DNA of 64,000 nt from Rhodococcus sp. IEGM 1409 (GCF_030056735.1 NZ_JASHKN010000002.1:186001-250000), one strand, 5' to 3'. Positions 53,140-61,844 are shown, counted from the first letter of the stretch. Program-made: numbers and translations. Notes: a model not told the origin generated them from the letters alone.

Positions 53140-53676
53140 TCAATGCGTGAGCACTATCTTCAATCCGACAATCAGAGTTGCGACGGCGGCCAGGGCAAAG
53201 GCTGCCAGATGTGTGTTGGTACCGACTTTCTCGCCGTGAAGTCGGCTGATCACGTAACTGGTGGACCCGATGCGCAGGATCAAGACGATTTCCGCGATCA
53301 ACTGCGCCGTCCGCGGTTCCAGGATGTTGAACCACGCCGTCGCGAGAATGACGACCGGAACAACTGCGGAGGTGAGGATCGGGACGGAATCGCGAAGCGA
53401 GTCGATTCTTTCCGCGGTGGTGAGGCGGCGGTCGTTGCGAATGCTCTCGCCGACGCCTTCGGCAAATGTGTGGGCGATGTATGTCGACAATGCCGTGCCG
53501 ACCACAATCGCGGCACCCAGCGATTCCTGAGATTTCGTCACCGGGATGAGTGCGGCGAGGACAAGAATGTTGCCGTAGATGTACGCGGTGGTTCTCGCCG
53601 CCACACGTTCTTGTCCCAGCGGCGCACCGTGAGACGTGATCGGCCGGTTCAGCAGCGTTCGCAGGTCCCACTCCAT
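53140..53676 (-). CDS. Four-helix membrane protein of unknown function
   Basis: 178 residues. Four hydrophobic segments (about 32-47, 52-68, 100-116, 155-175) with a charged loop RNDRRLTTAERIDSLRDS between helices 2 and 3. I recognise no family. It lies 17 bp after the DUF2236 oxygenase on the same strand and may be co-transcribed with it. Confidence 0.65.
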   Translation of the reverse strand: MEWDLRTLLNRPITSHGAPLGQERVAARTTAYIYGNILVLAALIPVTKSQESLGAAIVVGTALSTYIAHTFAEGVGESIRNDRRLTTAERIDSLRDSVPILTSAVVPVVILATAWFNILEPRTAQLIAEIVLILRIGSTSYVISRLHGEKVGTNTHLAAFALAAVATLIVGLKIVLTH

Positions 53677-53693
53677 GCTCAGAGCATGGCAGA

Positions 53694-54635
53694 TCAGACC
53701 CTCGGGCTGTAGTGCATCGGATTATCTCGCTGCTCGAGCGGGGGCAGATTGCGCGCCGGCGTGTGGACCAGTGGTGCGTCGGCGGGGATTCGGCCGCTCG
53801 CTCGATCCCATCCTGCGCGAGCACGTGGCTGATACCGGTATCGCCACGGCACCAATCGGAAGACGGCGTTGACACTTCGGCCGACTGCTGTGTGAATTCT
53901 CTGATCTCGGCTACTCCAGGAGTAACCGAGAAGGTCGCGGACCGGTTGGTCGTACATGCCCACTGTCAGCCACACGAATCCGCGTGCGAGGGGGATCCGC
54001 GCGAGTCGCCACAACGGATCGGGAAGCCAGGTCATGTACGGGGGCTTTCCGAGTCCGGACAGGTCGAGGACGTCGCGGGTCGCTTTGTTGTCTTCGAGTA
54101 CGTTGCGGCACATGTGGTCCCAGTACTCCTGGAATGCTTCCCAAGTCTCGGGAACCGGGCGCATGCTCATCCCGTACAGGCGATACCACTGAATGTGCTC
54201 GGTGAAGAGTTGTCGTTTCTGGGCCGCGGTCAAGCCACCGGAGAAGTTGTCGGCCGTGACGATGGTGCCCATGAAAAACGTTGCATGCGCCCAGTAGAAG
54301 GTGTCGGGATCGAGTGCGTGGTATCGGCGCCCCAACTTGTCGACGCCCTTGATTCGTGTGTGATATCCGCGGACTTCTTCGGCTGTCTGCTGCGCGCGAT
54401 CGCCGTCGAACACCACGCCCGCAATGGGATACAGCGAGCGGTACAGCCGTTCCCAGCGCTCGTCGAAGAACTGCGAGTGCTCCTCGACCCCGGCGCCGAG
54501 CCCGGGGTGCATGTTCTGCATCGAACCTGCCCAGACGCCTTGGAGCATCCCGCGCCAGTCGCCGAAATACTTCCAGGTCAGGGAATCCGGACCGAGGGGA
54601 ACCGGGGTGCTGCTGTCATCAAGTTGACTACGCAT
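53694..54635 (-). CDS. MpaB/DUF2236-family oxygenase
   Basis: 313 residues. MQNMHPGLGAGVEEHS, GYHTRIKGVDKLGRRYHALDPDTFYWAHATFF and WYRLYGMSMRPVPETWEAF form the haem-pocket pattern of MpaB/latex-clearing-protein relatives, which cleave or oxidise lipophilic substrates. The physiological substrate is unknown. The ATG at 54635 lies inside a long palindrome and 6 bases after TAATCT, so the mRNA is probably leaderless. Divergent from a TetR repressor. Confidence 0.85.
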   Translation of the reverse strand: MRSQLDDSSTPVPLGPDSLTWKYFGDWRGMLQGVWAGSMQNMHPGLGAGVEEHSQFFDERWERLYRSLYPIAGVVFDGDRAQQTAEEVRGYHTRIKGVDKLGRRYHALDPDTFYWAHATFFMGTIVTADNFSGGLTAAQKRQLFTEHIQWYRLYGMSMRPVPETWEAFQEYWDHMCRNVLEDNKATRDVLDLSGLGKPPYMTWLPDPLWRLARIPLARGFVWLTVGMYDQPVRDLLGYSWSSRDQRIHTAVGRSVNAVFRLVPWRYRYQPRARAGWDRASGRIPADAPLVHTPARNLPPLEQRDNPMHYSPRV

Positions 54636-54670
54636 GTTGTCAGATTAGGATCGACAACAGCGGTAGTCAA
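54624..54670. promoter_or_regulatory. Long palindromic operator covering overlapping divergent promoters
   Basis: Arms 54624-54641 and 54653-54670 match at 15 of 18 positions (TTGACTAC-N3-TGTTGTC / GACAACA-N3-GTAGTCAA) around 11 bases. On the minus strand TTGACT, 17 bp, TAATCT (54647-54642) is a near-consensus promoter for the leaderless oxygenase gene. On the plus strand TTGACT, 16 bp, TAGGAT serves tetR. The TetR protein is the obvious ligand. Confidence 0.75.
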
Positions 54671-54672
54671 GG

Positions 54673-54710
54673 ATCGAATATCGGTTGAATCGAATACCGG
54701 TTGCATCGAA
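54673..54710. repeat. 2.4 copies of a 16-bp direct repeat upstream of tetR
   Basis: ATCGAATATCGGTTGA (54673-54688), ATCGAATACCGGTTGC (54689-54704), ATCGAA (54705-54710). It lies between the palindrome and the tetR SD, in what should be the tetR leader. Possible iteron-type binding sites or simple slippage. Confidence 0.7.
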
Positions 54711-54738
54711 GAACAAGTGTCGGCGAAGTGGGGAAGTT

Positions 54739-55308
54739 GTGAGCATCGAAGAACGCAGGGCCACTCGAAAGGCGACGTTGTTCGACGTCGGAGTGACACT
54801 GCTCGGTGCGGTCGACGGTCCGGCCGTCAACGTGCGTGCGGTCTGCAAGGCCGCCGGTCTGACCGAGCGGTATTTCTACGAAAGCTTCACCGATCGCGAT
54901 CAGTACGTCGTCGCGGTCCACACATTTGTAGCCGAGCGCGCGCAGTCGGCGCTTGCCACGGCAGTGGAGTCGGAGACGACATCCGAGGCCGTCGCCACAG
55001 CTGCGGTCGATGCTTTCGTCAAGCTCATGGTCGACGATCCGGCGATGGGGCGAGTGCTCCTGATCGCTCCGCTCTCGGAACCCGTTCTGAGCGGCCGCGG
55101 TATCGAATCGATGCCGGCGTTCGTGGATCTGGTGTACGACCAGTTGTCCGAGATAGCTGATCCGGTGGACAAGCAATTGGTGGCAGTCGGACTGGTCGGG
55201 GCGTTGTTCACGCTGTTCATCGGTTACCTGGACGGCACCATAGTGGTGGACCGCGAGCGATTTGTCCGCCACTGCGTCAGGCTGCTGATCAACGCTAATC
55301 AGGCGTGA
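54739..55308 (+). CDS. TetR-family transcriptional repressor
   Basis: 189 residues from the GTG at 54739 (GGGGAAG upstream). HTH region VNVRAVCKAAGLTERYFYESFTDRDQYVVAV at ~28-58, then a helical ligand domain. Position between nei and an oxygenase recalls Rv3295. It is divergent from the DUF2236 oxygenase, and its operator very probably is the 47-bp palindrome. The end overlaps the convergent nei gene by 14 bp. Confidence 0.88.
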   Translation: MSIEERRATRKATLFDVGVTLLGAVDGPAVNVRAVCKAAGLTERYFYESFTDRDQYVVAVHTFVAERAQSALATAVESETTSEAVATAAVDAFVKLMVDDPAMGRVLLIAPLSEPVLSGRGIESMPAFVDLVYDQLSEIADPVDKQLVAVGLVGALFTLFIGYLDGTIVVDRERFVRHCVRLLINANQA

Positions 55309-56086
55309 ACGGCTGGCAAGCAGGGCAGAAGAAGATATTTCGCTCGGTGAGCTGATCCGGTCCGAGGGTGTCTTCTCTGATGCGGGTTCCGCATCGGCGG
55401 CACGGTTTTCCGCGTCTGCCGTACACCCATGTCTGCCTACCTGGACGGGTATCGCCTGTGGTGACCCGGATGCGACGCGACTTGTTGACGTTGATGGTGC
55501 GGAACGACAAGTCCACTATCGCGTCGAGATTTCCGGCGAGGCGCGTGGGCGTTTTCGGGTGAATGCCTCGTAGGAAGCAGATCTCGTTGCGGTACACGTT
55601 GCCCAGTCCGGCCATCACCCGCTGATCGAGGAGCGCGATTCCGATCGGCTCGGAGTCGGCAGCGCGAAGATTCTCGAGGGCCACGGAACTGTCCCAGTCG
55701 GGCCCGAGCAGGTCCGGTCCGAGATACCCGACGGCCTCCTGTTCCTGCCCGAGTTCGAGGATCTCGGTGATTCCCAGTGAAAAGCCCACTGCTACAGAAT
55801 CTTCGGTGGCCAAGATGATGCGTGCTTGATGGGCGGGTCTGCGCCAGCGCTCGCCGGGGCGATAAATCTGCCACTGACCTTCCATTTTCAGATGCGTGTG
55901 AATGGACGCTTCGCCAACTCGGATCAGGAGATGTTTTCCGCGGCTGGCGACGGAATCCACACGATGACCTGACAGATCAACGGTGGCATAGCGAGGAACG
56001 CGGACGTCGCAGGTGGTGAGTACCTTCTCGGCTAGGGCCGCGCGCAGTTCGTTGGCGGCTCGCCACACGGTATCGCCCTCAGGCAT
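55295..56086 (-). CDS. nei: Endonuclease VIII-like DNA glycosylase/AP lyase (Fpg/Nei family)
   Basis: 263 residues from the ATG at 56086 (SD GGGAGAGG); MPEGD puts Pro2 at the N-terminus as nucleophile with Glu3. A Lys in ASRGKHLLIRV is the beta-hairpin lysine, HLKMEGQW and the H2TH region (GLGNVYRNEICFLRG) follow, and the zinc finger is CRRCGTRI...CPAC. It removes oxidised bases and nicks the DNA. nei follows lhr as in Rv3297-3296. Confidence 0.92.
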   Translation of the reverse strand: MPEGDTVWRAANELRAALAEKVLTTCDVRVPRYATVDLSGHRVDSVASRGKHLLIRVGEASIHTHLKMEGQWQIYRPGERWRRPAHQARIILATEDSVAVGFSLGITEILELGQEQEAVGYLGPDLLGPDWDSSVALENLRAADSEPIGIALLDQRVMAGLGNVYRNEICFLRGIHPKTPTRLAGNLDAIVDLSFRTINVNKSRRIRVTTGDTRPGRQTWVYGRRGKPCRRCGTRIREDTLGPDQLTERNIFFCPACQPFTPD

Positions 56087-56168
56087 GGTCGCCTCTCCCA
56101 CGCTTCACGATCGCAATGTTCAGGATCCCAACCATCATGACCTCAATCATCATGACCTCAATCATCAT
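56079..56168 (-). CDS. Candidate 29-residue bridging peptide between lhr and nei
   Basis: An open frame whose ATG overlaps the lhr stop (ATGA at 56165-56168) and whose TGA overlaps the first codons of nei (ATGCCTGA, 56079-56086). It encodes MMIEVMMIEVMMV followed by GILNIAIVKRGRGDHA. The first part comes from three 15-bp repeats. No proper SD (AAGG 2 bases away), so it would be translated only by ribosomes finishing lhr. It might serve to carry them to nei. Expression unproven. Confidence 0.4.
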   Translation of the reverse strand: MMIEVMMIEVMMVGILNIAIVKRGRGDHA

Positions 56169-56177
56169 GACCTTAAG
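56133..56177. repeat. Three tandem 15-bp repeats at the lhr-nei junction
   Basis: CATCATGACCTCAAT at 56133 and 56148, and CATCATGACCTTA (last copy diverging) at 56163. Each copy carries ATGATG in the minus-strand frame of the bridging peptide. The last copy includes the lhr stop codon. Confidence 0.85.
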
Positions 56178-59100
56178 CGGAATCCGCGAGGGGTGGCCGC
56201 GAAGCCGGCTTCGACCAGGACGGGAGCAAAATCGTTGCCGTGGATGGTCTCTCCGTCGACCTTCTCCACTACCAACTTGTCGATAGCGCGAGAAGTCACC
56301 TTCTGGGCAAGCGACAGTGCTGCCATGCGCAATGTTCCCCCGTCGTCGGTGAAGGTCAGGATTGTGCGGCCGCCGCGTTCGACGAACAGAACCAACTCGC
56401 CCTCCACCAGAACTACCAGTGCACCGGCTTTTCGACCGGGCCGGTGCCCAGGGGATTCCTCGCCCCCCGACGCCGGCCACGGCAGCGCCGCGCCGTACGG
56501 GTTTGCCGGATCGCACGCCGCGAGAGTAACTGCAGCCGAGGAGGTATGGCGGCCCTCGATGGAATCACCGAACGTGCGCAAGCGATCCACCACGGGAGGC
56601 GTGGAGAACTGAGCGCCGCCCAAGGTGTCCACGAAGTATCCGCGTCGAGCACGCCCGTTGTCCTCGAAGGTGCTCAGTACCTTGTAGATCAACGCGAAGC
56701 CGCCCGGCACGTTTTCGCTCATCACCGAACCGCGGGTGACCACGCCGTACCGTTCGAGCAACAGATCGGCCGTGGCGTGCGCCCGGATGGTCGGATCCGG
56801 TTCGATGCCTGGCAGCTGGAACCACCGACCGGAGGCGGTTGCCGGTCCGGTGCGAGCGGGCGTGGAAGCGCGGGCCATACCGCGGTACGGACGGGCCCGA
56901 GGAACACGGCGAGGTGATCGGTGACTGGTTGTGGTCCTGGTGGTGTCGGAGAGAAGTGCGCGAAGCGGTGCGACGGTGTCGTTTCCGATGTGTCCGAGCC
57001 ACACCAACTCCCACAGTGCCGTCGTCACCGCGCTGTCACCCGTGTCCGCAGCCGACTCCGTGGTTTGCAACGCATCGACCAACTGGCGGAAGAAGTAGGC
57101 ACCGCCACCGGACAACAGGTCGAGGATGCGCTTCTGCAACTCCGAGACGTCGGTGTCGGCAGGTGAATTGAGTGTGATCGGTGCCAGGTCGGCGGGGTGC
57201 AGCACTACCCACCCGTCTTTGCCGGAGATAGCTCCCGATCCGGACCACAGGACTTCACCCGTCGACGTGAGTTCGTCCAACATCGCGGGAGAATAGTCGG
57301 CGACGCGACTCGGCAGGATCAACGATTCGAGAGCCGACGCCGGAATCGGAACTCCGGCAAGTTGATCGACCACCGTTGCAACACCGTCGATTCCGCGAAG
57401 CGTGCCGCCCACGTGCTGCCAGCTCGGTAGGAAGCGTCCGAGCGTTGCGGTACTGACCGGCTCGACCTCTTGGCGTGCAGCCGCGAGTGAGCGGCGGCGC
57501 AGGCGGCGCAGGACCTCGGCGTCGCACCATTCGCTTCCGGTTGACGCCGGGCGGAATTCGCCTTCGAGGACACGTTTTTCGAGTGCGAGTCGACCGAGGA
57601 CGTCACGTGCGACGGAAACGCCGATACCGAACCGGGCGGCCGCGTCGGCGAGGGTGAAGGGGCCGTGGGTGCGGGCGTATCGGCTCAAGAGATCGTCGAG
57701 AGGTTGATCGACCGGCTCGATGAACGCGGCGGGAACGCCGATCGGTAGGGGAACGCCGAGTCCGTCGCGAAGGCGCGCGGCATCTTCGACGACGGTCCAC
57801 CAGTTCTCGCCCGCATACGAGACGCGGAGGGCACGCCTATCTGCGACCAACTTCTCGAGCCACGAGACCGGATCCTCGAGACATCGTTCGGTGACTTCTT
57901 CGGTGGTCAACGGGCCGAGCATGCGTAGGAGGTCGGCAACACCCTCGAGATCCTTGGCCTTGCGGTCGGGCGCGAGCCGTTGCAGCTCGCGTTCGGCCTG
58001 CTCGATCACTCCGGCGTCGAGTAGCTCGCGCAGTTCGACGCGCCCCAGCAGTTCGGCCAACAGCGTGGAGTCCAACGACAGTGCTGCAGCGCGTCGCTCG
58101 GCGAGGGGACTGTCACCCTCGTACATGAATGCGCCCACATAATTGAACAGGAGCGCACTCGCGAACGGAGACGGCGAGGCCGTCTCCACCTCGACGATCC
58201 GGATCTGCCGCTTCTCGATCTTGCCGAACAATTCCTTCAGCGCAGGCAGGTCGTAGACGTCCTGCAAACACTCCCGCACCGTCTCGAGCAGGATCGGGAA
58301 TGTCGGGAACTTGCGGGCGACGTCCAGCAGTTGTGCTGACCGCTGACGCTGCTGCCACAACGGTGCACGTTTTCCGGGATTGCGGCGGGGGAGAAGTAGT
58401 GCACGGGCGGCACATTCGCGGAATCGGGAAGCGAACAGCGCGGAGCCGCCTACCTCCTGGGTGACCAGATCTTCGATGTCTTCGACGTCGAAGGTGAACA
58501 GTTCGGCGCCGGGAGGTTCGTTCTCGGTGTCCGGTAGCCGGATGATGATGCCGTCGTCGGAGGCTGTCGGGCTGGAATCGACGCCGTATCGTTCCTGGAG
58601 GCGTGCGCCGATCGCGAGGGCCCACGGCGCGTGAACCCGTTGGCCGTACGGGGAATGCAGCACCAGACGCCAGTCACCGAGTTCGTCGCGGAAACGCTCC
58701 ACCACCAGCGTGCGATCCGACGGCACCTGCCCGGTGGCGTTCTTCTGCTCGCCGACGAGTTGGATCAGATTGGTGGTGGCATTGTGATCGAGCCCGCCGA
58801 CTCGGCAACGCTCGACGACGTCGGCTTCGTTACCGAGAGCCGTCTCGCGGACGAACTGTCCCAACGCCTGCCCGAGTTCGGCGGGGCGCCCGAGTCCGTC
58901 GCCGTGCCAGAAGGGCAAACGACCTGGCATGCCGTAGGCGGGGCTGACCAGAACCCGATCGAAGGTGATCTCCTCGATCCGCCAACTGGTGGCGCCGAGA
59001 GCAAAGACGTCGCCGACGCGGGATTCGTAGACCATTTCCTCGTCGAGTTCACCGACGCGTGACGCTTTCTCCCCGACCATGTAGACGGTGAAGAGGCCGC

Positions 59101-60712
59101 GGTCGGGGATGGCGCCGCCCGAAGTGACGGCCAAACGCTGCGAACCCGGGCGCCCCGTCAGCGTGTTGGACTCACGATCCCAGACCAGGCGCGGACGTAA
59201 TTCGGCGAACTCGTCCGAGGGGTACCGCCCGGCGAGCAGATCAAGAGTCGACTCGTACGCCGAACGGGGAAGCGTTGCAAAGGAACCGCTTCGGCGCACG
59301 GTCTCGAACCAGTCGTCGACGTCGATCGGTTCGAGTGCGGTGGCCGCTACCGTTTGCTGGGCGAGGATGTCGAGGGGATTGGCTGGAACGGCCATCGCTT
59401 CGATCTTGCCTTCGACCATGCGCTCGACCGTCACCGCGCAATGAATCAGGTCGGTGCGATGTTTGGGGAAGACGACGCCTCGCGAGATCTCACCGACCTG
59501 GTGGCCGGCGCGACCGACACGTTGCAGGCCGCTGGCAACCGAAGGCGGAGCCTCGACCTGGATGACCAAGTCGACGGCACCCATGTCGATTCCGAGTTCG
59601 AGACTGCTGGTGGCGACGACGCATCGCAATCGACCCGATTTGAGGTCGTCTTCGATCAGGGCGCGCTGGTCTTTGCTGACCGATCCGTGGTGAGCGCGAG
59701 CAAGGAGAGGTTCCGCGCCGTAGTTGACCTCGGTGGGAGCCCCGATCTGCGCGGGCGGTCGCGGCAACTTGTCGACGACGAGGCCGGCGCGCTCGGCATG
59801 AATCTCGTTGAGTCTGGCCGTCAATCGTTCGGCGAGGCGGCGAGAGTTGGCGAACACGATGGATGATCGGTGATCGAGAACGAGGTCGACGATCTGTTCC
59901 TCGACGTGGGGCCAGATCGAACCGGCTTGCGGGGTGGGGGATTCGGACCCTTCGGCCGGCGTCGCGATACCCAATTCGGTCATGTCCTCGACGGGAACAC
60001 GGACAGTGAGGTCGAAGGTCTTGGCGGCAGGCGGCGCCACGATCCGGATGGGTGCCGAACCAGCGAGGAACCGCCCGACCTCCTCGTGTGGACGAACCGT
60101 GGCCGACAATCCGATGCGCTGCGCCGGACGCTCGAGCAAGCCGTCCAGACGTTCCAGGGAGAGCGCAAGGTGTGAGCCCCGCTTGGTACCCGCCACCGCG
60201 TGAACTTCGTCGACGATCACGGTGTCGACGCCGACCAGTGTTTCCCGGGCAGCGGAGGTGAGCATCAGGAACAGCGACTCCGGCGTCGTGATCAGGATGT
60301 CCGGAGGCCGCTTGATCAACGAGCGCCGATCGGCCTGGGAAGTGTCACCGGAACGGACACCGACGGTGATCTCGGGCGGAGTGAGGCCCAGACGTTTCGC
60401 AGTCTGTGTGATCCCGACCAGCGGTGCGCGAAGGTTTCGTTCGACGTCCACGCCCAGCGCTTTGAGCGGCGAAATGTAGAGGACCTTGGTGGTGCGTTCG
60501 CCTTCGTCCTTGGCCGCAAGCTGATCGAGTGCCCAGAGGAAAGCGGACAATGTCTTGCCGGATCCGGTGGGTGCGACGACAAGTGTGTGAGAGCCACTCG
60601 CGATGGATTCCCAGGCACCGAGCTGCGCCGCGGTGGGAGCGCTGAAAGCACCGCCGAACCACTCGCGTGTTGCGGGCGAGAATCTGCCGAGGACGTTGGT
60701 CACGACCACCAT
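56165..60712 (-). CDS. lhr: Large helicase-related protein Lhr
   Basis: 1515 residues from the ATG at 60712, the length of mycobacterial Lhr (about 1513). An SF2 helicase core: motif I APTGSGKT (47-54), PLKALGVD (Ia), TTPESL, DEVHAVAGTKRGSHLALSLERL (DEVH box), GLSATVRP (motif III), and HHGSVSKDQR and QRVGRAGHQ in the second domain. The winged-helix and Lhr-core follow; the C-terminal ~600 residues have the oligomerising domain. A 3'-5' DNA translocase with a role in DNA repair. Precedes nei in an apparent operon. The frame is open further upstream to 61021 but without conserved sequence. Confidence 0.94.
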   Translation of the reverse strand: MVVVTNVLGRFSPATREWFGGAFSAPTAAQLGAWESIASGSHTLVVAPTGSGKTLSAFLWALDQLAAKDEGERTTKVLYISPLKALGVDVERNLRAPLVGITQTAKRLGLTPPEITVGVRSGDTSQADRRSLIKRPPDILITTPESLFLMLTSAARETLVGVDTVIVDEVHAVAGTKRGSHLALSLERLDGLLERPAQRIGLSATVRPHEEVGRFLAGSAPIRIVAPPAAKTFDLTVRVPVEDMTELGIATPAEGSESPTPQAGSIWPHVEEQIVDLVLDHRSSIVFANSRRLAERLTARLNEIHAERAGLVVDKLPRPPAQIGAPTEVNYGAEPLLARAHHGSVSKDQRALIEDDLKSGRLRCVVATSSLELGIDMGAVDLVIQVEAPPSVASGLQRVGRAGHQVGEISRGVVFPKHRTDLIHCAVTVERMVEGKIEAMAVPANPLDILAQQTVAATALEPIDVDDWFETVRRSGSFATLPRSAYESTLDLLAGRYPSDEFAELRPRLVWDRESNTLTGRPGSQRLAVTSGGAIPDRGLFTVYMVGEKASRVGELDEEMVYESRVGDVFALGATSWRIEEITFDRVLVSPAYGMPGRLPFWHGDGLGRPAELGQALGQFVRETALGNEADVVERCRVGGLDHNATTNLIQLVGEQKNATGQVPSDRTLVVERFRDELGDWRLVLHSPYGQRVHAPWALAIGARLQERYGVDSSPTASDDGIIIRLPDTENEPPGAELFTFDVEDIEDLVTQEVGGSALFASRFRECAARALLLPRRNPGKRAPLWQQRQRSAQLLDVARKFPTFPILLETVRECLQDVYDLPALKELFGKIEKRQIRIVEVETASPSPFASALLFNYVGAFMYEGDSPLAERRAAALSLDSTLLAELLGRVELRELLDAGVIEQAERELQRLAPDRKAKDLEGVADLLRMLGPLTTEEVTERCLEDPVSWLEKLVADRRALRVSYAGENWWTVVEDAARLRDGLGVPLPIGVPAAFIEPVDQPLDDLLSRYARTHGPFTLADAAARFGIGVSVARDVLGRLALEKRVLEGEFRPASTGSEWCDAEVLRRLRRRSLAAARQEVEPVSTATLGRFLPSWQHVGGTLRGIDGVATVVDQLAGVPIPASALESLILPSRVADYSPAMLDELTSTGEVLWSGSGAISGKDGWVVLHPADLAPITLNSPADTDVSELQKRILDLLSGGGAYFFRQLVDALQTTESAADTGDSAVTTALWELVWLGHIGNDTVAPLRALLSDTTRTTTSHRSPRRVPRARPYRGMARASTPARTGPATASGRWFQLPGIEPDPTIRAHATADLLLERYGVVTRGSVMSENVPGGFALIYKVLSTFEDNGRARRGYFVDTLGGAQFSTPPVVDRLRTFGDSIEGRHTSSAAVTLAACDPANPYGAALPWPASGGEESPGHRPGRKAGALVVLVEGELVLFVERGGRTILTFTDDGGTLRMAALSLAQKVTSRAIDKLVVEKVDGETIHGNDFAPVLVEAGFAATPRGFRLRS

Positions 60713-60817
60713 ATTGCCCCTTCCCACCGACACCGTGTTCGTACCCGCACCCGAAGTGCAGAGCATACTGTTTGCCCTGTTATAGCGATTCTCTTCTCCT
60801 CGAGAAGGCGAGTGTCT

Positions 60818-61256
60818 ATGGAAGCAGTCAAGATTGTCCTCGAGCTGGCGGTAGCGCTCGGGGTGATTGTCATAAGCGTCGTCGATGATGCAGGCGGCCG
60901 GTGGTATCGACTGGATGGTCACCATCGCAGCCACATTGATCGAATCCCGGCCGAAACAGATCACGCTGATCGCGCCGTTGGGGTCGTTCCTGTTCTCGGT
61001 CGGTGCCGGTACGTCCAACATCCGCCACCCGCTGCTTCCCGTTCATCTACGACGTCTCGTACATGAACGGTGTGCGGCCGTCACAGCCGCTGTCGCTGTC
61101 AGTTGTCTCCACCGGCGTGGCGCTGGCGTGTAGCCCGGGATCCGCGGCAATGGCGGCCATGGTCACGCTGACCGACGTCGCGCCCGTCACGGGATTGTCT
61201 CCGCGTCGATTACCTTCGTGATCGCCACGATTGGAGAGTGCGACGACGGCCGGGAG
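60818..61256 (+). pseudogene. Relic of a DcuA/DcuB-type C4-dicarboxylate transporter
   Basis: Pieces in three frames line up with the Dcu family: MEAVKIVLELAVALGVIV (60818, first helix), then after an apparent deletion SSMMQAAGGIDWMV...ITLIAPL...VGAGTSN (about 60876-61022), then after a frameshift FPFIYDVSYMNGVRPSQPLSLSVVSTGVALACSPGSAAMAAMVTL (about 61034-61180). A fourth hydrophobic frame (GIVSASITFVIATIG) runs to about 61240. The Dcu hallmark MQAAGG and the RP.QPLS..VV segment are clear. About 430 bp survive of a ~1.3-kb gene, so it cannot function. The rest of 60713-60817 shows nothing. Confidence 0.72.
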
Positions 61257-61844
61257 TCAATCTGCTTCCGGCCGTTCGATATTGACCGCGCCGTCGCGGC
61301 CAGTGGTGTGGTTCATCGTGTCGTGGAACGACAACGTCGTGAACGGACGGCCTAGTTGGAAGCTCTTCTCTACCATGGTTTCGATGAGTGCGTCGCGAGT
61401 TCTTTCGTAAACTCCCAAACCGTGTTCGGCTGTCTCGGTGAAGGTCTCGGCGAGGCTATTCCAGCCTGCGTCGACGCGGGTGAGGTCCGCCTTGTTTCCC
61501 GCTCCGGCCTTGTGCACGCGGGCGAAGGCTTCTCGTAGTGACGCTTCCGGGTTTTCGGGCTTTGCACGGTTGGGATCACGAATCATGCGAGGGCGCGAGT
61601 TCTCCACATACACGATGCGCAAATCGATTTCGGCCCAGCGGCGCACGATGGGACTGGTGGACATGTCGGTGAAGTCGAACTGTAGCCGCTGTGTGAACTC
61701 GGGTGCGAGAAAGCGTGAGAGTTCTGCTGGAATCGCGGAACCCGAGTGCGGGCAACTGACAAGTAGGTCGGCTTCGGCGATGGCGTCGTCGAGACTGCGG
61801 GAGTCACGGTCGGCATAGAACGTCAGGTCCTTCGGCGCGAACAC
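61257..61844 (-). CDS. N-formylglutamate amidohydrolase-like protein, short
   Basis: 195 residues from a GTG at 61844 without an SD. LLVSCPHSGSAIPAEL is the metal-binding opening of the FGase/HutG family, then RIVYVENSRPRMIRDPNRAKPENP and SFHDTMNH. Family members are usually 250-300 residues and carry further conserved C-terminal parts; this frame stops 1 bp from the Dcu relic. It may be truncated and inactive, or a short family variant. Downstream of the acyl-CoA-dehydrogenase-like gene on the same strand, 79 bp away. Confidence 0.6.
   Translation of the reverse strand: MFAPKDLTFYADRDSRSLDDAIAEADLLVSCPHSGSAIPAELSRFLAPEFTQRLQFDFTDMSTSPIVRRWAEIDLRIVYVENSRPRMIRDPNRAKPENPEASLREAFARVHKAGAGNKADLTRVDAGWNSLAETFTETAEHGLGVYERTRDALIETMVEKSFQLGRPFTTLSFHDTMNHTTGRDGAVNIERPEAD

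Noticed and set aside
54673-54710. CRISPR-like array
   Set aside because: Repeats are contiguous 16-mers without spacers; no cas genes are present.
56133-56177. Short REP/IS-end sequence
   Set aside because: The 15-bp repeats are in a coding frame, lack inverted ends and there is no transposase or target duplication.
60200-60817. Plus-strand frame leading into the Dcu relic
   Set aside because: Bases 60200-60712 are antisense to lhr; only the part from 60818 resembles a transporter.
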